Source of the DNA: Pantoea brenneri
GTDB lineage: Bacteria > Pseudomonadota > Gammaproteobacteria > Enterobacterales > Enterobacteriaceae
Direction of reading: 5' to 3'
Length of the DNA stretch: 64,000 bases
NCBI GenBank assembly: GCA_002095305.1
Contig: MIEI01000001.1
Coordinates: 1-64,000, forward strand
Shown: positions 29,764 to 42,038 of the stretch, one piece after another
How the letters are laid out: each line of letters opens with the position of its first letter
Numbering within the stretch: position 1 is the stretch's first letter
Made by a program: the position numbers and the translations under genes
Notes under the pieces: generated by a model
What the model was told of the DNA's origin: nothing
What the model saw: only the letters and a program-made list of their open reading frames with translations
Database searches by the model: none

Positions 29764-30270
29764 TTAGCAGGACAATTGGGTGGGTCCGGCGCGGATGCCA
29801 TGAACGCGGGCATGCCATTCAACCCATGAGCGGGTTACAGCCGTAAACAGCGGTGGAGTCGGGGTCATCTGCGGCACAGCACGCAACGCAGAGTGTGACG
29901 TCAGTAAGTCATGCAGCGAATCGATCAGCGCCAGCTTTTGCGCCGCCAGCGGCAGAGTTTGTTGTTCCGCCTGCGCCTGGGGCGTTAGCGTGAAAGAGAG
30001 GTGTCGAATAACGGTGCGGATGGCGTGCTGGTGCCAGTAATCCACATTGAAGCTGGGGCGGCGTGCCGCTTCCTGCAGGCGAATCAGGTGATCAAACCGC
30101 GCGGCGTTGCCCATGAACAGGCTACTGGCCGGCGATTCAGATGAAGCATTGAGTTCAGAACTTTGCGCACAGGCAGGTAAGCCGAGACTGGCCGCGACCA
30201 TCCCTAACAGGAGATGAGGCCAGAAATAGCGTCTACCTAATTGTCGCCAGCGCAGAAGAATTCCGATCAC
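29764..30270 (-). CDS. secM: Secretion monitor SecM, regulator of secA translation
   Basis: A periplasm-targeted arrest peptide that senses Sec activity and raises secA translation when export is slow. The signal sequence RYFWPHLLLGMVAASLGLP is nearly identical to E. coli and is followed by DYWHQHAIRTVIRHLSF. I chose GTG 30270 (VIGILLRWRQLGRRY, aligning with E. coli MSGILTRWRQFGKRY); ATG 30288 is an alternative adding six residues. The arrest core GIRAGP is intact five residues from the end (158-163) with Trp152 at the E. coli position, but the Phe five residues before it is Arg and the following Ile is His. Confidence 0.88.
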   Translation of the reverse strand: MIGILLRWRQLGRRYFWPHLLLGMVAASLGLPACAQSSELNASSESPASSLFMGNAARFDHLIRLQEAARRPSFNVDYWHQHAIRTVIRHLSFTLTPQAQAEQQTLPLAAQKLALIDSLHDLLTSHSALRAVPQMTPTPPLFTAVTRSWVEWHARVHGIRAGPTQLSC

Positions 30271-30502
30271 AACCTTTCCATCGCGCATGCTCTGTTGCGC
30301 TTCCGTTTTCGTTCGCCCGCCGCGAGCGGCAGCGGTATTCAGCCTGTAAAAGCGCCAGAGATAGTATCACTAATGTGGGGCATCCACACCTGGGATTAAA
30401 GTGGCGGTGCGAGAAATTGCGCGCGTTTGTTCAGCAATTCAGCAAAACGGACGGCGCGATGCGAGCAGGCTCGACATCAGCAGAGGCGGGGACCGGAGCA
30501 AT

Positions 30503-30556
30503 AAAAAAACGGCTGGCGCCGCTGACCGGAGAGGGTGTCAGCATAACCAGCCGTTT
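30503..30556 (-). terminator. lpxC terminator (nested hairpin)
   Basis: A 10-bp outer stem (30507-30516 with 30547-30556) encloses a second 6-bp stem (30521-30526 with 30537-30542). On the minus strand a run of seven T follows. It lies 15 bp beyond the lpxC stop and ends the long division-cell wall transcription unit. Confidence 0.85.
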
Positions 30557-30571
30557 CACGTTCTGAGGTAA

Positions 30572-31489
30572 TTAAGCCAGAACCAGATTCGGTGCTTTGA
30601 ATGCCAGCGGCAGTTCAGCTTCGTCTTCGAAGGTTGCCCATTCCCAGGCTTCCTGCTTAGCCAGAACCGCTTGCAGCAGCTTATTGTTCAGCGCATGACC
30701 CGATTTGAACGCCGTGAAGGCGCCAATGATATTATGGCCACACATAAACAGGTCGCCGATAGCGTCCAGCATTTTGTGACGGACAAATTCGTCCTCAAAA
30801 CGCAGGCCTTCTTCATTCAGTACGCGGAAATCATCCAGACCTATCGCACAATCTAAGCTACCGCCCAGGCACAGGCCTTTAGACTGCAGATATTCGATTT
30901 CACGCATAAAGCCAAATGTACGCGCCCGGCTGATTTGACGAACAAAGGCGTCAGCAGAGAAGTTCATCGCATAACGCTGCGAGCTGGAATCGATCGCCGG
31001 GTGTTTGAAGTCAATGGTGAAGTCGAGCGAGAAACCGTTGTACGGTTTGATCTCGGCCCATTTGTCACCCTCTTCCACACGCACGGTCTGCTTAACGCGC
31101 ACAAATTTCTTCGCGCTGTTGAGCTGCTCAATGCCTGCATCCATCAGCAGATAGATAAACGGTGCTGCGCTGCCATCCATAATCGGGATTTCCGGTGCAT
31201 CGACTTCAACAATGATGTTATCGATACCCAGACCCGCCAGGGCGGCATTAAGGTGTTCAACCGTTGAAATACGCACGCCTTCATCATTCACCAGGCAGGT
31301 ACTCAGCATGGTGTCGCGCACGTATTTTGCATCAGCCGGAAAATCTACCGGTGGATTCAAGTCGGTGCGACGATAGATGACCCCGGTATTAGCCGACGCA
31401 GGGCGTAATGTCAGTGTGACTTTCTTGCCGGTATGTAAACCGACACCAGTCGCCTGAACAATACGTTTTAGTGTCCTTTGTTTGATCAT
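30572..31489 (-). CDS. lpxC: UDP-3-O-acyl-N-acetylglucosamine deacetylase
   Basis: The zinc amidase that commits to lipid A synthesis. The start [19 protein letters not shown] at 31489 gives 305 residues, the E. coli length. Zinc ligands are His79 ([10 protein letters not shown]) and the His/Asp pair of [11 protein letters not shown]; catalytic His is in SGHALNN. The C-terminal [13 protein letters not shown] resembles the FtsH-recognised tail of E. coli LpxC, so proteolytic control is likely conserved. It follows ftsZ by 101 bp. Confidence 0.97.
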   Translation of the reverse strand: MIKQRTLKRIVQATGVGLHTGKKVTLTLRPASANTGVIYRRTDLNPPVDFPADAKYVRDTMLSTCLVNDEGVRISTVEHLNAALAGLGIDNIIVEVDAPEIPIMDGSAAPFIYLLMDAGIEQLNSAKKFVRVKQTVRVEEGDKWAEIKPYNGFSLDFTIDFKHPAIDSSSQRYAMNFSADAFVRQISRARTFGFMREIEYLQSKGLCLGGSLDCAIGLDDFRVLNEEGLRFEDEFVRHKMLDAIGDLFMCGHNIIGAFTAFKSGHALNNKLLQAVLAKQEAWEWATFEDEAELPLAFKAPNLVLA

Positions 31490-31590
31490 CGTATTATCTC
31501 GCAATATTACCTTTCCGACCGCTAGTATACTTTACCAGCGGGCAGACACTTTAGCACAAAGAGCGGGGAAACCCAATTATAGGGTTAATC

Positions 31591-32745
31591 CTAGTCGGCC
31601 TGCTTACGCAAAAATGCCGGAATATCAAGGTAGTCTGGCTCTTTGTTTGACTGCGCAGCCTGGTCGTTAACCACTTTAGCTGCCGGTTTCTGCTCCTGCG
31701 GCAGCGGTGACATACCGTGCTGCTGATAGCGATGATCCATAACCGGCTGGCTGGCTGGCTTATTGGTCACCAGGGTGATTTCCGGACGTTTGTCCATGCC
31801 GATACCGGTTGCCACCACGGTGACGCGCAGTTCGTCATTCATTTCTGGATCCAGTGAAGTACCGATCACCACTGTCGCGTTGTCAGAGGCGAAGGCGCGG
31901 ATAGTGTTACCCACGGTTTCGAACTCATCCAGACGCAGGTCGAAGCCAGCCGTGATGTTGACCAGCACGCCGCGCGCACCAGACAGGTCGATATCTTCCA
32001 GCAGTGGGCTGGAGATCGCCATTTCAGCCGCTTCTTCAGCGCGGTCTTCACCACAGGCAACGCCTGAACCCATCATGGCGTAACCCATTTCGGACATCAC
32101 GGTACGCACGTCAGCAAAGTCGACGTTCATCAGACCCGGACGGGTAATCAGTTCGGCGATACCCTGAACCGCGCCTTTCAGCACGTCATTGGCTGCGCCA
32201 AAGGCGTCCAGCAGGGAGATACCGCGACCCAGAACTTTCAGCAGCTTGTCGTTTGGAATAGTAATCAGTGAATCGACATGCTTAGAGAGTTCCGCGATCC
32301 CCTGCTCAGCAAACGCCATGCGTTTCTTGCCTTCGAAGTTGAACGGCTTGGTGACAACGGCCACGGTCAGGATACCCAGATCCTTCGCCACTTCCGCTAC
32401 CACAGGCGCTGCACCGGTACCGGTACCGCCGCCCATGCCTGCTGCGATGAAGACCATGTCTGCCCCTTCCAGCGCAGAACGCAGTGCTTCGCGATCTTCT
32501 TCTGCAGAGTTACGGCCGACTTCCGGGTTCGCACCCGCACCCAGACCTTTGGTAATGTTATTACCGATCTGAATCGTCTGGCCGACAGCTGTTTTACGCA
32601 GCGCTTGCGCGTCGGTATTCACAGCAAAGAATTCCACACCTTCGATACGCTCGCGTACCATGTGCTCTACGGCGTTGCCACCGCCACCGCCGACGCCGAT
32701 GACTTTAATCACCGCGTCATTGGTTAATTCCATAGGTTCAAACAT
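31591..32745 (-). CDS. ftsZ: Cell division GTPase FtsZ
   Basis: The tubulin-like GTPase that forms the Z ring. 384 residues against 383 in E. coli. The tubulin signature GGGTGTG is in [14 protein letters not shown]. After the T7 loop ([11 protein letters not shown]) there is a variable linker and the conserved C-terminal peptide [14 protein letters not shown], the docking site for FtsA, ZipA and ZapD. Preceded by ftsA after 71 bp. In this family several ftsZ promoters lie inside ftsQA. Confidence 0.98.
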   Translation of the reverse strand: MFEPMELTNDAVIKVIGVGGGGGNAVEHMVRERIEGVEFFAVNTDAQALRKTAVGQTIQIGNNITKGLGAGANPEVGRNSAEEDREALRSALEGADMVFIAAGMGGGTGTGAAPVVAEVAKDLGILTVAVVTKPFNFEGKKRMAFAEQGIAELSKHVDSLITIPNDKLLKVLGRGISLLDAFGAANDVLKGAVQGIAELITRPGLMNVDFADVRTVMSEMGYAMMGSGVACGEDRAEEAAEMAISSPLLEDIDLSGARGVLVNITAGFDLRLDEFETVGNTIRAFASDNATVVIGTSLDPEMNDELRVTVVATGIGMDKRPEITLVTNKPASQPVMDHRYQQHGMSPLPQEQKPAAKVVNDQAAQSNKEPDYLDIPAFLRKQAD

Positions 32746-32816
32746 GATTTCTCTCCGTTATGTGCCTGTCGCCTGGAGATCACTAAAGAAAACAGCATGA
32801 TCCCCTTTTACAAAAA

Positions 32817-34073
32817 TTAAAACTCTTTTTTCAACCAACTATTGATGCGCTTGAACCAGTTGCCTACCGAAACCCGTTTTTCGGTCTCTGCATCGCCGTT
32901 CATGTGCGACTCTTTGCCGTAATGCAACAGTCCCACCGCGGTGGAGTAGTACGACTCCTGCGCATAGTCAGTTAAGCCGGTAATATTCAGCGGTTGTCCG
33001 ATACGCACCTGCGTATGGAATACGCGTTGCGCACAGGCCGCCAGTCCTTCGATTTGCGCGGCACCGCCGGTCAGGACAATGCCCGCCGCAAGATGGTGCT
33101 TCACGCCCTGCTGACGCAGTTGTTCCTGTAACTGCAGAATCTCGTCATTGACCAGATTCAAAAGCTCGGTATAACGCGGCTCAATCACTTCGGCCAGCGT
33201 CTGACGCTGCAGGCTGCGCGGCGGACGTCCGCCCACGCTCGGCACTTCAACGTTCTCATCTTTGCCGACAATCGAGCCCAGCGCGCAGCCGTGACGCACT
33301 TTGATCGCTTCCGCATCGGTTGGCGGTGTGCCAAATGCATAGGCGATGTCGCTGGTGACCACGTTGCCTGCATAAGGAATAACCTTAGTGTGCCGTAAAG
33401 CACCGCCGGTATATACGGCAATGTCCATTGTACCGCCACCGATGTCGACAACACAGACACCCAGCTCACGTTCGTCTTCGGTCAGAACCGCAAAACTGGA
33501 TGCCAGGCCGGCAAAAATCAGTTGGTCAACTTTCAGGCCACATCGTTCAACGGCTTTAACAATATTTTTCGCCATATCGTTGTGACAGGTGATCAGATGC
33601 ACTTTTGCCTGCATCCGCACCCCGGAAAGCCCGACCGGATTTTTGATCCCTTCCTGATAATCAATGGCGTATTCCTGAGGAATAACATGCAGGATGCGAT
33701 GCTCGTCACGCACACGCACCGACTTAGCGGTATGCACTACGTTCTCTACATCATCCTGAGTCACTTCCTCTTCGGAAATCGGAACCATCCCGATTTCGTT
33801 CTGACAACTAATATGTTTGCCCGATAACGCAAGGTAGACGGAGGAAATCTGGCAATCTGCCATCAGCTCAGCCTGATCGATGGCGCGCTGTACGCATTTC
33901 ACCACCGACTCAAGGTCATTCACGCCACCTTTATCCATACCGCGGGACGGGCAGCTGCCCACCCCAATAATATTGACCATACCATCGGGCAGAATTTCCC
34001 CAACCAGGGCGGCAACCTTCGCGGTGCCAATTTCGAGTCCAACTACCAGTTTTCTGTCCGTTGCCTTGATCAT
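32817..34073 (-). CDS. ftsA: Cell division protein FtsA
   Basis: An actin-like ATPase that tethers FtsZ to the inner membrane. 418 residues (420 in E. coli). Actin-fold motifs include [19 protein letters not shown] at the N-terminus, [15 protein letters not shown] and [14 protein letters not shown]. The C-terminal amphipathic membrane-targeting helix [14 protein letters not shown] is present. The start codon overlaps the ftsQ stop as ATGA. Confidence 0.98.
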   Translation of the reverse strand: MIKATDRKLVVGLEIGTAKVAALVGEILPDGMVNIIGVGSCPSRGMDKGGVNDLESVVKCVQRAIDQAELMADCQISSVYLALSGKHISCQNEIGMVPISEEEVTQDDVENVVHTAKSVRVRDEHRILHVIPQEYAIDYQEGIKNPVGLSGVRMQAKVHLITCHNDMAKNIVKAVERCGLKVDQLIFAGLASSFAVLTEDERELGVCVVDIGGGTMDIAVYTGGALRHTKVIPYAGNVVTSDIAYAFGTPPTDAEAIKVRHGCALGSIVGKDENVEVPSVGGRPPRSLQRQTLAEVIEPRYTELLNLVNDEILQLQEQLRQQGVKHHLAAGIVLTGGAAQIEGLAACAQRVFHTQVRIGQPLNITGLTDYAQESYYSTAVGLLHYGKESHMNGDAETEKRVSVGNWFKRINSWLKKEF

Positions 34074-34908
34074 TGTTGTTTAGCCTGTGCCTGGTTCTGT
34101 TGCTGATTACTGTCCTGTGGCTCCATCACGACCGGCGTCCAGCCAACAGAGGCGCCCGAGTCGTATCGTAAATCCACGTAGCTGATACGTTTGCTCTCGT
34201 TCTGACCTTGCTGTTGCAGCACCGGGTAGAGCTCAATAAAGCGGTTCAGACGCTTCATGGTGTCGCTGCGCCCCAGTTCGATGCGCACATCGTCACTGGT
34301 AACCAGCTGCCATGAACGCCGGGCCGTCATCGACGCGACCTCAGGGTAAACTTTCTGGCCTTCAGTACATCGTCCATGCTGTGATAACCCGCCAGCACCT
34401 CTTTCTCACTGCCTTCTGGTCCATACAGCATCGGCAGGGTTTCTTTGCCGATATGGTTAGCCGGGACGCTGAAGGAGACGCCATCCGCGTCAACCATATG
34501 CAGATCGTTCCAGCGCGCCACCGGGGTATATTCCACCAGATGGATCTTCAGCTCGTCCGGCCACTGTTTACGCACGCTGACCTGCTTAATCCACGGCAGC
34601 CTCTCTATCTGCTGCTGCAGAATATCCACGTCCTGCGACATGAACGTGCCCGGCGCGCCAAGTGACAGAATCGCCTGGCGAATGTCATCGTGGGTGGTGT
34701 AATGGGTTTGCCCGGTCACCACCAGTTTCGATAACGGCAGACGTGATGCATCGTTCATCCACTTCAGCACCACCAGCCCGCCAGAAATCATAATGCCTAT
34801 CACGATCAGCAAAAAAACGATGCCGAACAGTCGGGCTCCGTTACTGCGCCCGGTGCGTATACGCTCCTGCGGTTCACGGTTTCGAACTCTCATCGCCGCC
34901 TGTGACAT
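34070..34908 (-). CDS. ftsQ: Cell division protein FtsQ (one-base frameshift)
   Basis: A bitopic inner membrane divisome protein. The cytoplasmic tail [12 protein letters not shown] begins at 34908, one transmembrane helix spans about residues 25-50, then a POTRA domain ([13 protein letters not shown]) and a beta domain ending YDSGASVGW. The frame breaks after KARKFTL: between 34328 and 34342 there are 11 bases where 12 are expected, best explained by GGG becoming GG. Adding one base joins it to MTARRSWQL and gives about 279 residues (276 in E. coli). Starts one base after ddlB ends. Essential in E. coli, so sequence error is likely. Confidence 0.92.
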
Positions 34909-34909
34909 A

Positions 34910-35830
34910 TCAGTCGGCCAACTCCAGAATATGCGCAACCAGCTGCGCGAAGCTCATGCCGGCCTGTTTCGCCGCCATCGGCACCAGGCTGTGGCTGGTC
35001 ATTCCCGGTGAGGTATTGGCTTCCAGCAGCTGGAAATTGCCCGCACCATCGGTCATCACATCCACCCTGCCCCAGCCGCGACAGCCAAGCGCACGCCAGG
35101 CCGCCAGCACCAGTTGCTGTAATTCAGCTTCACGCGCCGGGCTCAGGTCGGCCGGACAGACGTACTGAGTATCGTCAGAAATATATTTTGCTTCATAGTC
35201 ATAGAACTCGCTGGCGCTCTTTATTTCGATAGAGGGCAGGATGCGATCGCCCACAATCGCCACCGTGTACTCCGCGCCGCTGAGAAACGCCTCGACCAGC
35301 ACGTTATCGTCGTGCTCAAAAGCGGTTGCCAGCGCGTCAGGCAAGGCGCTCAGCGCATTGACCCGGCTGATTCCCACGCTGGAACCTTCACAGGCGGGTT
35401 TGACGAATAACGGCAGTCCGAGCGCAGCAATGGCCGCTTCCGTCTCTGCATCCAGCCCGGAATCGAACTGCTGGCGCGTCAGCCAGACAAACTGCCCGGA
35501 AGGCAAACCGCGTCCCTGCCACAGCAGCTTGGTGCGCAGCTTGTCCATGGTGACCGCTGACGCCATCACGCCGCTGCCGGTGTAAGGCAGCTGCAGAAAT
35601 TCCAGCACCGCCTGTAGCGTGCCATCTTCGCCGCCACGACCATGCAGAGCGATAAACGCTTTGGTAAAGCCCTGCTCTTTGAGCGTCAGTACCGACACAT
35701 CGCGGGTGTCGACAGCGTGCGCGTCAATCCCGCTTTCACGTAGCCCGGCCAGCACCGCCTGACCAGACATCAGCGAAACCTCACGCTCGGCGGACGTCCC
35801 GCCCATCAATACTGCAACTTTGTCAGCCAT
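34910..35830 (-). CDS. ddlB: D-alanine--D-alanine ligase B
   Basis: An ATP-grasp enzyme that makes D-Ala-D-Ala for the peptidoglycan stem. The start at 35830 ([20 protein letters not shown]) gives 306 residues, identical to E. coli length, and overlaps the end of murC by 8 bases. Substrate-loop [13 protein letters not shown] and C-terminal [16 protein letters not shown] with Mg/ATP ligands are conserved. Confidence 0.97.
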   Translation of the reverse strand: MADKVAVLMGGTSAEREVSLMSGQAVLAGLRESGIDAHAVDTRDVSVLTLKEQGFTKAFIALHGRGGEDGTLQAVLEFLQLPYTGSGVMASAVTMDKLRTKLLWQGRGLPSGQFVWLTRQQFDSGLDAETEAAIAALGLPLFVKPACEGSSVGISRVNALSALPDALATAFEHDDNVLVEAFLSGAEYTVAIVGDRILPSIEIKSASEFYDYEAKYISDDTQYVCPADLSPAREAELQQLVLAAWRALGCRGWGRVDVMTDGAGNFQLLEANTSPGMTSHSLVPMAAKQAGMSFAQLVAHILELAD

Positions 35831-37298
35831 GACGATCCTCCGCTTTACGTTCCGGCTGGAGCTTACAATCCGCCAGCTTGCGGGCAACCTTGCCGACGTT
35901 ACCGGCACCCTGCACCAGAATCAGATCGTTGCCAGACAGCAGCGGTGCCAGCATTTCTGGCAATGCGTCATGCTCAGGCACCAGAATCGGATCAACCTTG
36001 CCGCGATTGCGAATCGCACGGCACAGCGAGCGACTGTCAGCACCAGGAATCGCCGTCTCGCCGGCAGAGTAGACATCCAGCATCAACAGGACATCGACCT
36101 GTGACAGCACGTTAGCGAAGTCATCAAACAGATCGCGGGTACGGGTATAGCGGTGCGGCTGAAATACCATCACCAGCTTTTTATCTGGCCAGCCGGCGCG
36201 TGCCGCTTTAATCGTCGCATCGACTTCGGTCGGATGATGACCATAATCATCCACCAGCATCGCACTGCCCACCTGACCGTTTACCGGTTCGGTCGGGAAT
36301 TCACCCAACAGATCGAAACGGCGGCCGGTGCCCTGGAAACTCTCCAGCGCGGCCAGAATCGCGTTGTCATCGATGCCCTCTTCGCTAGCCACGGCTACGG
36401 CCGCCGCCGCGTTCAGTGCGTTATGACGACCCGGCGCATTCAGGGTAATCTGCAGCAGCGGTTTATCCTGACGGACCAGCGTAAAGTGCCCTTGTGAGCC
36501 GCGCTGATGATAATTTTCAATGCGGAAGTCCGCATCATCACTGAAGCCGTAAGTGGTGATTTGACGTCCCACGCGCGGGATCAGGTCACGAATAACCACA
36601 TCATCCACACACATCACTGCACGGCCATAAAACGGCAGGTTGTGCAGGAAGTTAATAAAGGTCTGCTTCAGGTTCTCGAAGTCGCCCTGATAGGTATCCA
36701 TATGGTCGGCTTCGATATTGGTGACAATCGCCACCATCGGCTGCAGGTGCAGGAACGACGCATCGCTCTCATCGGCCTCCGCAATCAGGTAACGACTGCT
36801 GCCCAGGCGCGCATGGGTACCTGCGGCTTTCACCAGACCGCCGTTAACAAAGGTCGGATCGAGACCGCCCTCTGCATAAATACTCGACACCATCGCCGTG
36901 GTGGTGGTTTTGCCATGGGTACCGGCAACGGCAATGCCATGACGGAAACGCATCAGTTCAGCCAGCATTTCGGCCCGGCGGATCACCGGGATGCGCTGCT
37001 CACGTGCAGCGACCAGCTCAGGGTTGTCCTGCGCAACGGCGCTGGAGACCACAACCACACTGGCGTCGGTCACATTCTCAGGGCGATGGTTGAAATAAAT
37101 GGTGGCACCCAACGCAATCAGGTTCTGGGTCACCGGGTTAGGGGCCAGATCTGAACCGCTGATATGGTAGCCTTCATTTGCTAACACTTCGGCAATACCG
37201 CCCATGCCAGCACCGCCGATGCCGACAAAGTGGATGTGCCGGACGCGACGCATCTCGGGCACGATAGTTCGCAGTTTTGCCAATTGTTGTGTATTCAT
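35823..37298 (-). CDS. murC: UDP-N-acetylmuramate--L-alanine ligase
   Basis: Adds L-alanine to UDP-MurNAc, the first amino acid of the stem peptide. The start [20 protein letters not shown] at 37298 gives 491 residues as in E. coli. [13 protein letters not shown] forms the UDP-binding loop, [11 protein letters not shown] is the ATP loop, and [10 protein letters not shown] lies in the central/C-terminal region of the Mur ligase fold. 70 bp separate it from murG. Confidence 0.97.
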   Translation of the reverse strand: MNTQQLAKLRTIVPEMRRVRHIHFVGIGGAGMGGIAEVLANEGYHISGSDLAPNPVTQNLIALGATIYFNHRPENVTDASVVVVSSAVAQDNPELVAAREQRIPVIRRAEMLAELMRFRHGIAVAGTHGKTTTTAMVSSIYAEGGLDPTFVNGGLVKAAGTHARLGSSRYLIAEADESDASFLHLQPMVAIVTNIEADHMDTYQGDFENLKQTFINFLHNLPFYGRAVMCVDDVVIRDLIPRVGRQITTYGFSDDADFRIENYHQRGSQGHFTLVRQDKPLLQITLNAPGRHNALNAAAAVAVASEEGIDDNAILAALESFQGTGRRFDLLGEFPTEPVNGQVGSAMLVDDYGHHPTEVDATIKAARAGWPDKKLVMVFQPHRYTRTRDLFDDFANVLSQVDVLLMLDVYSAGETAIPGADSRSLCRAIRNRGKVDPILVPEHDALPEMLAPLLSGNDLILVQGAGNVGKVARKLADCKLQPERKAEDRHG

Positions 37299-37368
37299 CG
37301 CTCTCAATTACCTGCTCTTTCAGTTTGTGCTCAACCCGAGCACGGGTCAGACGCGCTGACCGGAATGA

Positions 37369-38426
37369 TTACTTTGCGGCGCGAGCCACTTCCTGCGCGA
37401 CCCGCTCGGTCGCATCGGGGATCGCAACCTGACGGGCCTGTTCGGCCATCGTCAGTAATGTCGGGCGATCCCAGTGGCGCAGCAGATCCGCTACCGCCTC
37501 CGCCGTAAACTGCGGCTGCTCAAAAATTCGGGCCGCGCCCGCTTTCTCCAGCGGCAGCGCGTTCCAGTACTGCTGGCGATCCTTGTGCTGAAACGGCACA
37601 AAAATCGCCGGTAAACCGGCAGCAGCCACTTCGCTCACCGTTAAGGCGCCGGAGCGACAGACCACCACATCAGCCCATGCATAGGCTGCGGCCATATCAT
37701 CAATAAACTCGGTCACCTTGTGCTGGGTCTGACCGACCTGCTGATAGGCTTTTTCAACTACCGGCAAGCCGCCTTTCCCGGTCTGGTGCCACAGCGTGAT
37801 CTGATCACCCAGTTCAGCGGCAACCTGCGGCAGCGTCTGGTTCAGCACCCGCGCGCCTGACTGCCACCAATCACCAGTACCCGTATCGGGCCACTGCGCT
37901 GGGCCAGACGTTCAGCCGGCAGCGGCAGCGCCAGCACATCGGTACGCACCGGATTGCCGACCACATCCGCCCGGGGAAACGCGCCGGGAAATGCCTGCAG
38001 CACTTTGGTGGCGATTTTCGCCAGCCACTTGTTGGTCAGGCCGGCAATGCCATTCTGCTCATGCAGCACCACCGGGATACCGCAACTCCAGGCCGCTAAG
38101 CCGCCCGGTCCGGAGACATAACCGCCCATCCCCAGTACTACATCCGGTTGCCAGGCTTTCATGATGCGACGCGCCTGACGCCATGCGTTGAAGATGCGCA
38201 GCGGAGCCAGCAGTAACGCCTTAACGCCTTTGCCGCGCAGTCCGCTGATGCGAATGAAATCGATGTCGATGCCGTGCTTCGGCACTAAATCCGCTTCCAT
38301 ACGGTCGGCAGTACCTAACCAGCGGACCTGCCAGCCCTGTTCCATCAGATGATGGGCAACAGCCAGACCGGGAAAGACATGCCCACCGGTTCCGCCTGCC
38401 ATCACCATCAATCGCTTACTGCTCAT
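37369..38426 (-). CDS. murG: UDP-GlcNAc:lipid I GlcNAc transferase MurG (one-base frameshift)
   Basis: Converts lipid I to lipid II on the cytoplasmic membrane face. GT-B fold glycosyltransferase with N-terminal loop [17 protein letters not shown], acceptor-side [11 protein letters not shown] and HEQN, and donor-side [12 protein letters not shown] and [11 protein letters not shown]. The frame breaks at GGSQ near 37856: CAGGCGCG where CAGGGCGCG would continue GGSQGAR. With one base added the protein is about 352 residues (355 in E. coli). Start overlaps the end of ftsW by ATGA. Indispensable for growth, hence probable sequence error. Confidence 0.93.
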
Positions 38427-39637
38427 CGACCACCTCGGGTAAACGCCTGCGCTTTCGCCAGGCGCGTTTCATAATCTATGCGTAACAAAAAGACGATGGC
38501 GGTCGACATAATAATCAGACTCGACCCGCCGTAACTGATCAGCGGCAGGGTCAGACCTTTAGTGGGCAGCATACCTGCTGCCGCGCCGACGTTAACCAGA
38601 GCCTGAAAGCTAAACCAGACACCAATTGAACAGGCCAGAAAGCCGGAAAAACGCTGATCCAGCTCCAGTGCACGGCGGCCAATCGACATCGCACGAAAAG
38701 CGACGAAGAATACCATTAACAGCGCCATAACCACACCGATGTAGCCGAGTTCTTCACCGATAATCGAGAAAATAAAGTCGGTGTGCGCTTCCGGCAGATA
38801 TTCCAGTTTTTGCACCGAGTTACCCAGCCCCTGGCCCCAGAATTCACCGCGGCCAAATGCCATCAGCGACTGGGTCAGCTGGTAGCCGCTGCCGAACGGA
38901 TCTTCCCACGGGTTCCAGAACGATGTGACGCGGCGCATACGGTACGGTTCGGCGATAATCAGCAGCACCACGGCAAAAATGCCGGAGCCGATGATGGCCA
39001 GGAACTGCCACAGTTTGGCACCGGCCAGGAAGAGCATGGCCAGCGTGGTGACGAACAGCACCACCACGGTACCGAGGTCCGGTTGCGCCAGCAGCAGTAC
39101 TGCCAGCACCACCATCACGCCCATCGGCTTACAGAAGCCCCAGAAGTTGTTACGCACCTCTTCCACTTTGCGCACCAGATAGCTGGCGAGATAGCAAAAC
39201 AGGGTAAGTTTGGATAACTCGGCTGGCTGGATACGCAGCGGTCCGAGGGCGATCCAGCGCGATGCACCGTTAACCGAACTGCCGACCACCAGTACAATCA
39301 GCAGCATGGCGACGGATGCCATTAACATCACGTTGCTGTAGCGCTGCCAGAAATCCATCGGCACCCGCAGCGTGACCAGCGCCATACCGACCGCCAGCGC
39401 GATATAAAACGCATCACGCTTGGCAAAATAGAACGGGTCATCGTTGAGACGCTGACCAACCGGCATTGAGGCGGAAGTCACCATCACAAAACCAATCACT
39501 GCCAGGCCGAACGTCAGCCACAGCAGCGTGCGGTCATACAGCACCAGCGAGGTATCATCGCTTTCGCGCGATCCCATCACCCAATCTTTCAGACGACCCG
39601 AGAAGAACCGCGCCAGACCCGCGCCAGGAATATGCAT
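38423..39637 (-). CDS. ftsW: Lipid II polymerase FtsW (SEDS family)
   Basis: Septal peptidoglycan glycosyltransferase working with FtsI. 404 residues with about ten transmembrane helices; conserved [22 protein letters not shown] opens the core, with [20 protein letters not shown] and [16 protein letters not shown] following. The N-terminal tail is about ten residues shorter than in E. coli (414). The start ATG overlaps the murD stop by one base. Confidence 0.95.
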   Translation of the reverse strand: MHIPGAGLARFFSGRLKDWVMGSRESDDTSLVLYDRTLLWLTFGLAVIGFVMVTSASMPVGQRLNDDPFYFAKRDAFYIALAVGMALVTLRVPMDFWQRYSNVMLMASVAMLLIVLVVGSSVNGASRWIALGPLRIQPAELSKLTLFCYLASYLVRKVEEVRNNFWGFCKPMGVMVVLAVLLLAQPDLGTVVVLFVTTLAMLFLAGAKLWQFLAIIGSGIFAVVLLIIAEPYRMRRVTSFWNPWEDPFGSGYQLTQSLMAFGRGEFWGQGLGNSVQKLEYLPEAHTDFIFSIIGEELGYIGVVMALLMVFFVAFRAMSIGRRALELDQRFSGFLACSIGVWFSFQALVNVGAAAGMLPTKGLTLPLISYGGSSLIIMSTAIVFLLRIDYETRLAKAQAFTRGGR

Positions 39638-40953
39638 CAGCTCAGCTCCTTCGCCAGTTGGGCGAACTGTTCGCCACGCTGTTCAAAGTTACGGAACTGA
39701 TCAAGGCTGGCGCAGGCGGGTGACAACAGCACCATATCGCCTGACTTCAGCTGCGGGACGATCTGTTCCAGCGCCTGACGCAGGGTTTCGGTGCGCACCG
39801 CAATCTCCGGACGCAGCGAAGCCAGCGCATCGCCATCGCGGCCAAAGCAGTAGGTCCGCACGTTGTCACCCTGCAGATAAGGCGTCAGCGGTGAAAAATC
39901 GGCTGATTTACCGTCGCCGCCCAACAGCAGCCACAGGGTGCCGGTAACCTGCAGGCCATTCAGCGCCGCCTCGGTACTGCCCACGTTGGTGGCTTTGGAA
40001 TCGTTGATCCAGCGCACGCCCTGATGCTCAAGCACCAGCTGGAAGCGATGCGCCAGACCATTAAACTGGGTTAATGCAGCCAGGCTGGAAGCGCGCGGCA
40101 GCCCTACTGCATCGGCCAGCGCCAGCGCCGCCAGCGCGTTGGTGTAGTTGTGTTGTCCCACCAGCTTCATTTCAGCGGTGTTCAGCACCTTCTCGCCTTT
40201 CACCCGCAGCCAGACATTGCCCTGCTGCTTATTAAGATGATAGTCACCGAAGTCAATGCCAAAGCTGACGCAACGCGCATCTGCGCCGCGTACCGGCATG
40301 GTCAGCGCGTCATCTGCATTGACGACGCACACCTTCGCATTTTCATAAATACGCAGTTTGGCAGCACGATACTGCTGCATGCCCAGCGGATAGCGATCCA
40401 TATGATCTTCACTGACGTTAAGTACCGTCGCCGCTGCCGCTTTCAGGCTGTGAGTGGTTTCAAGCTGGAAGCTGGAAAGTTCCAGTACATAAAGTTGCGC
40501 CGGTGACTGCAACAGGCTGAGCGCCGGCAACCCGATATTGCCGCCCACGCCGACCTGCCAGCCGGCCGCTTTCGCCATCTCACCCACCAGCGTAGTCACG
40601 GTGCTTTTACCATTGGAGCCGGTAATCGCCACGATCGGCGCCTGGGCTTCACGGCAGAACAGCTCAATGTCGCCGACGATTTCAATGCCGGCTTCTATCG
40701 CTTCGCTCAGAATCGGATGGGCCAGCGCGACGCCTGGGCTGGCGACAATCAGGTCGGCATCCAGCAGCCAGTCACCGTTAATGCCACCCAGATGGCGTTC
40801 CACCTGCGCCGGCAATTTCTCCAGCCCCGGCGGCGACACACGGGTGTCCATAACGCGAGGCGTTACGCCCTGCGCTAAAAAGAAATCAACACAGGAGAGA
40901 CCGGTCAGGCCTAACCCGATGATGACAACTTTTCTTCCCCGATAGTCAGCCAT
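39637..40953 (-). CDS. murD: UDP-N-acetylmuramoylalanine--D-glutamate ligase
   Basis: Adds D-glutamate to the nucleotide precursor. 438 residues, equal to E. coli. Mur ligase fold: N-terminal [20 protein letters not shown] loop [14 protein letters not shown], and C-terminal [19 protein letters not shown]. Two bases after it, upstream on the minus strand, lies mraY. Confidence 0.97.
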   Translation of the reverse strand: MADYRGRKVVIIGLGLTGLSCVDFFLAQGVTPRVMDTRVSPPGLEKLPAQVERHLGGINGDWLLDADLIVASPGVALAHPILSEAIEAGIEIVGDIELFCREAQAPIVAITGSNGKSTVTTLVGEMAKAAGWQVGVGGNIGLPALSLLQSPAQLYVLELSSFQLETTHSLKAAAATVLNVSEDHMDRYPLGMQQYRAAKLRIYENAKVCVVNADDALTMPVRGADARCVSFGIDFGDYHLNKQQGNVWLRVKGEKVLNTAEMKLVGQHNYTNALAALALADAVGLPRASSLAALTQFNGLAHRFQLVLEHQGVRWINDSKATNVGSTEAALNGLQVTGTLWLLLGGDGKSADFSPLTPYLQGDNVRTYCFGRDGDALASLRPEIAVRTETLRQALEQIVPQLKSGDMVLLSPACASLDQFRNFEQRGEQFAQLAKELS

Positions 40954-40955
40954 GA

Positions 40956-42038
40956 TTAACGCACCTTCAGCGTGGCCAGGCCAATCAGCACCAGCATTAG
41001 CGAAATAATCCAGAAGCGCACAATGACGCGCGGTTCCGGCCAGCCCTTCAGTTCATAGTGGTGATGGATCGGTGCCATGCGGAAAATACGCTGGCCGCGC
41101 AACTTAAACGATCCCACCTGCAGGATCACCGACAGCGTTTCAACCACGAATACGCCACCCATGATCACCAGTAAAAACTCCTGACGCAGCAGCACCGCAA
41201 TAGTGCCCAGTGCGCCGCCTAACGCCAGCGAACCCACATCGCCCATAAAGACCTGAGCCGGATAGGTGTTGAACCACAGGAACCCCAGCCCTGCCCCGAC
41301 GATAGCGGTACAGACAATCACCAGCTCACCGGCATGACGCAAATAAGGAATATGCAGATACTCGGCAAACTTCACGTTCCCGGTTGCCCAGGCCACCAGC
41401 GCGAAGCCAGCCGCCACAAATACCGTTGGCATAATTGCCAGCCCATCAAGGCCATCGGTCAGGTTGACGGCATTGCCGGTGCCGACAATCACAAAGTAGG
41501 CCAGCAGCACATAAAACAGCCCCAGTTGCGGCATGATGTCTTTGAAAAACGGCACCACCAGTTGCGTTGCGGGGGTATCCTTGCCGGCGACATACAGGGC
41601 AAACGCCACGCCGAGCGAAATCACCGACATCCAGAAATATTTCCAGCGGGCGATCAGGCCCTTAGTATCTTTGCGCACCACCTTGCGGTAGTCGTCGACA
41701 AAACCGATGATCCCGAAGCCGATCAGCACCACCAGCACGCACCAGACATACGGGTTTGACGGATAAGCCCACATCAACACCGAAATGGTGATTGAGGTAA
41801 GGATCATGATGCCGCCCATGGTCGGGGTGCCGCGCTTGCTGAAGTGCGATTCCGGGCCATCGTTACGAACTACCTGACCAATCTGCAATTTTTGCAGCCA
41901 GGCAATCAGGCGCGGCCCCATCCACAGGGAGATAAACAACGCGGTCAGCAGGCTGACAATGGCGCGAAACGTCAGATACGAAAAGACGTTAAAGCCCGAA
42001 TAAAAAGCGACCAGATGCTCGGCCAGCCAAACTAACAT
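40956..42038 (-). CDS. mraY: Phospho-N-acetylmuramoyl-pentapeptide transferase MraY
   Basis: Transfers phospho-MurNAc-pentapeptide to undecaprenyl phosphate to make lipid I. 360 residues with ten predicted membrane helices, same length as E. coli. Catalytic Asp pair in [20 protein letters not shown] and the histidine-rich [14 protein letters not shown] are all present. Its start overlaps murF by seven bases. Confidence 0.97.
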   Translation of the reverse strand: MLVWLAEHLVAFYSGFNVFSYLTFRAIVSLLTALFISLWMGPRLIAWLQKLQIGQVVRNDGPESHFSKRGTPTMGGIMILTSITISVLMWAYPSNPYVWCVLVVLIGFGIIGFVDDYRKVVRKDTKGLIARWKYFWMSVISLGVAFALYVAGKDTPATQLVVPFFKDIMPQLGLFYVLLAYFVIVGTGNAVNLTDGLDGLAIMPTVFVAAGFALVAWATGNVKFAEYLHIPYLRHAGELVIVCTAIVGAGLGFLWFNTYPAQVFMGDVGSLALGGALGTIAVLLRQEFLLVIMGGVFVVETLSVILQVGSFKLRGQRIFRMAPIHHHYELKGWPEPRVIVRFWIISLMLVLIGLATLKVR

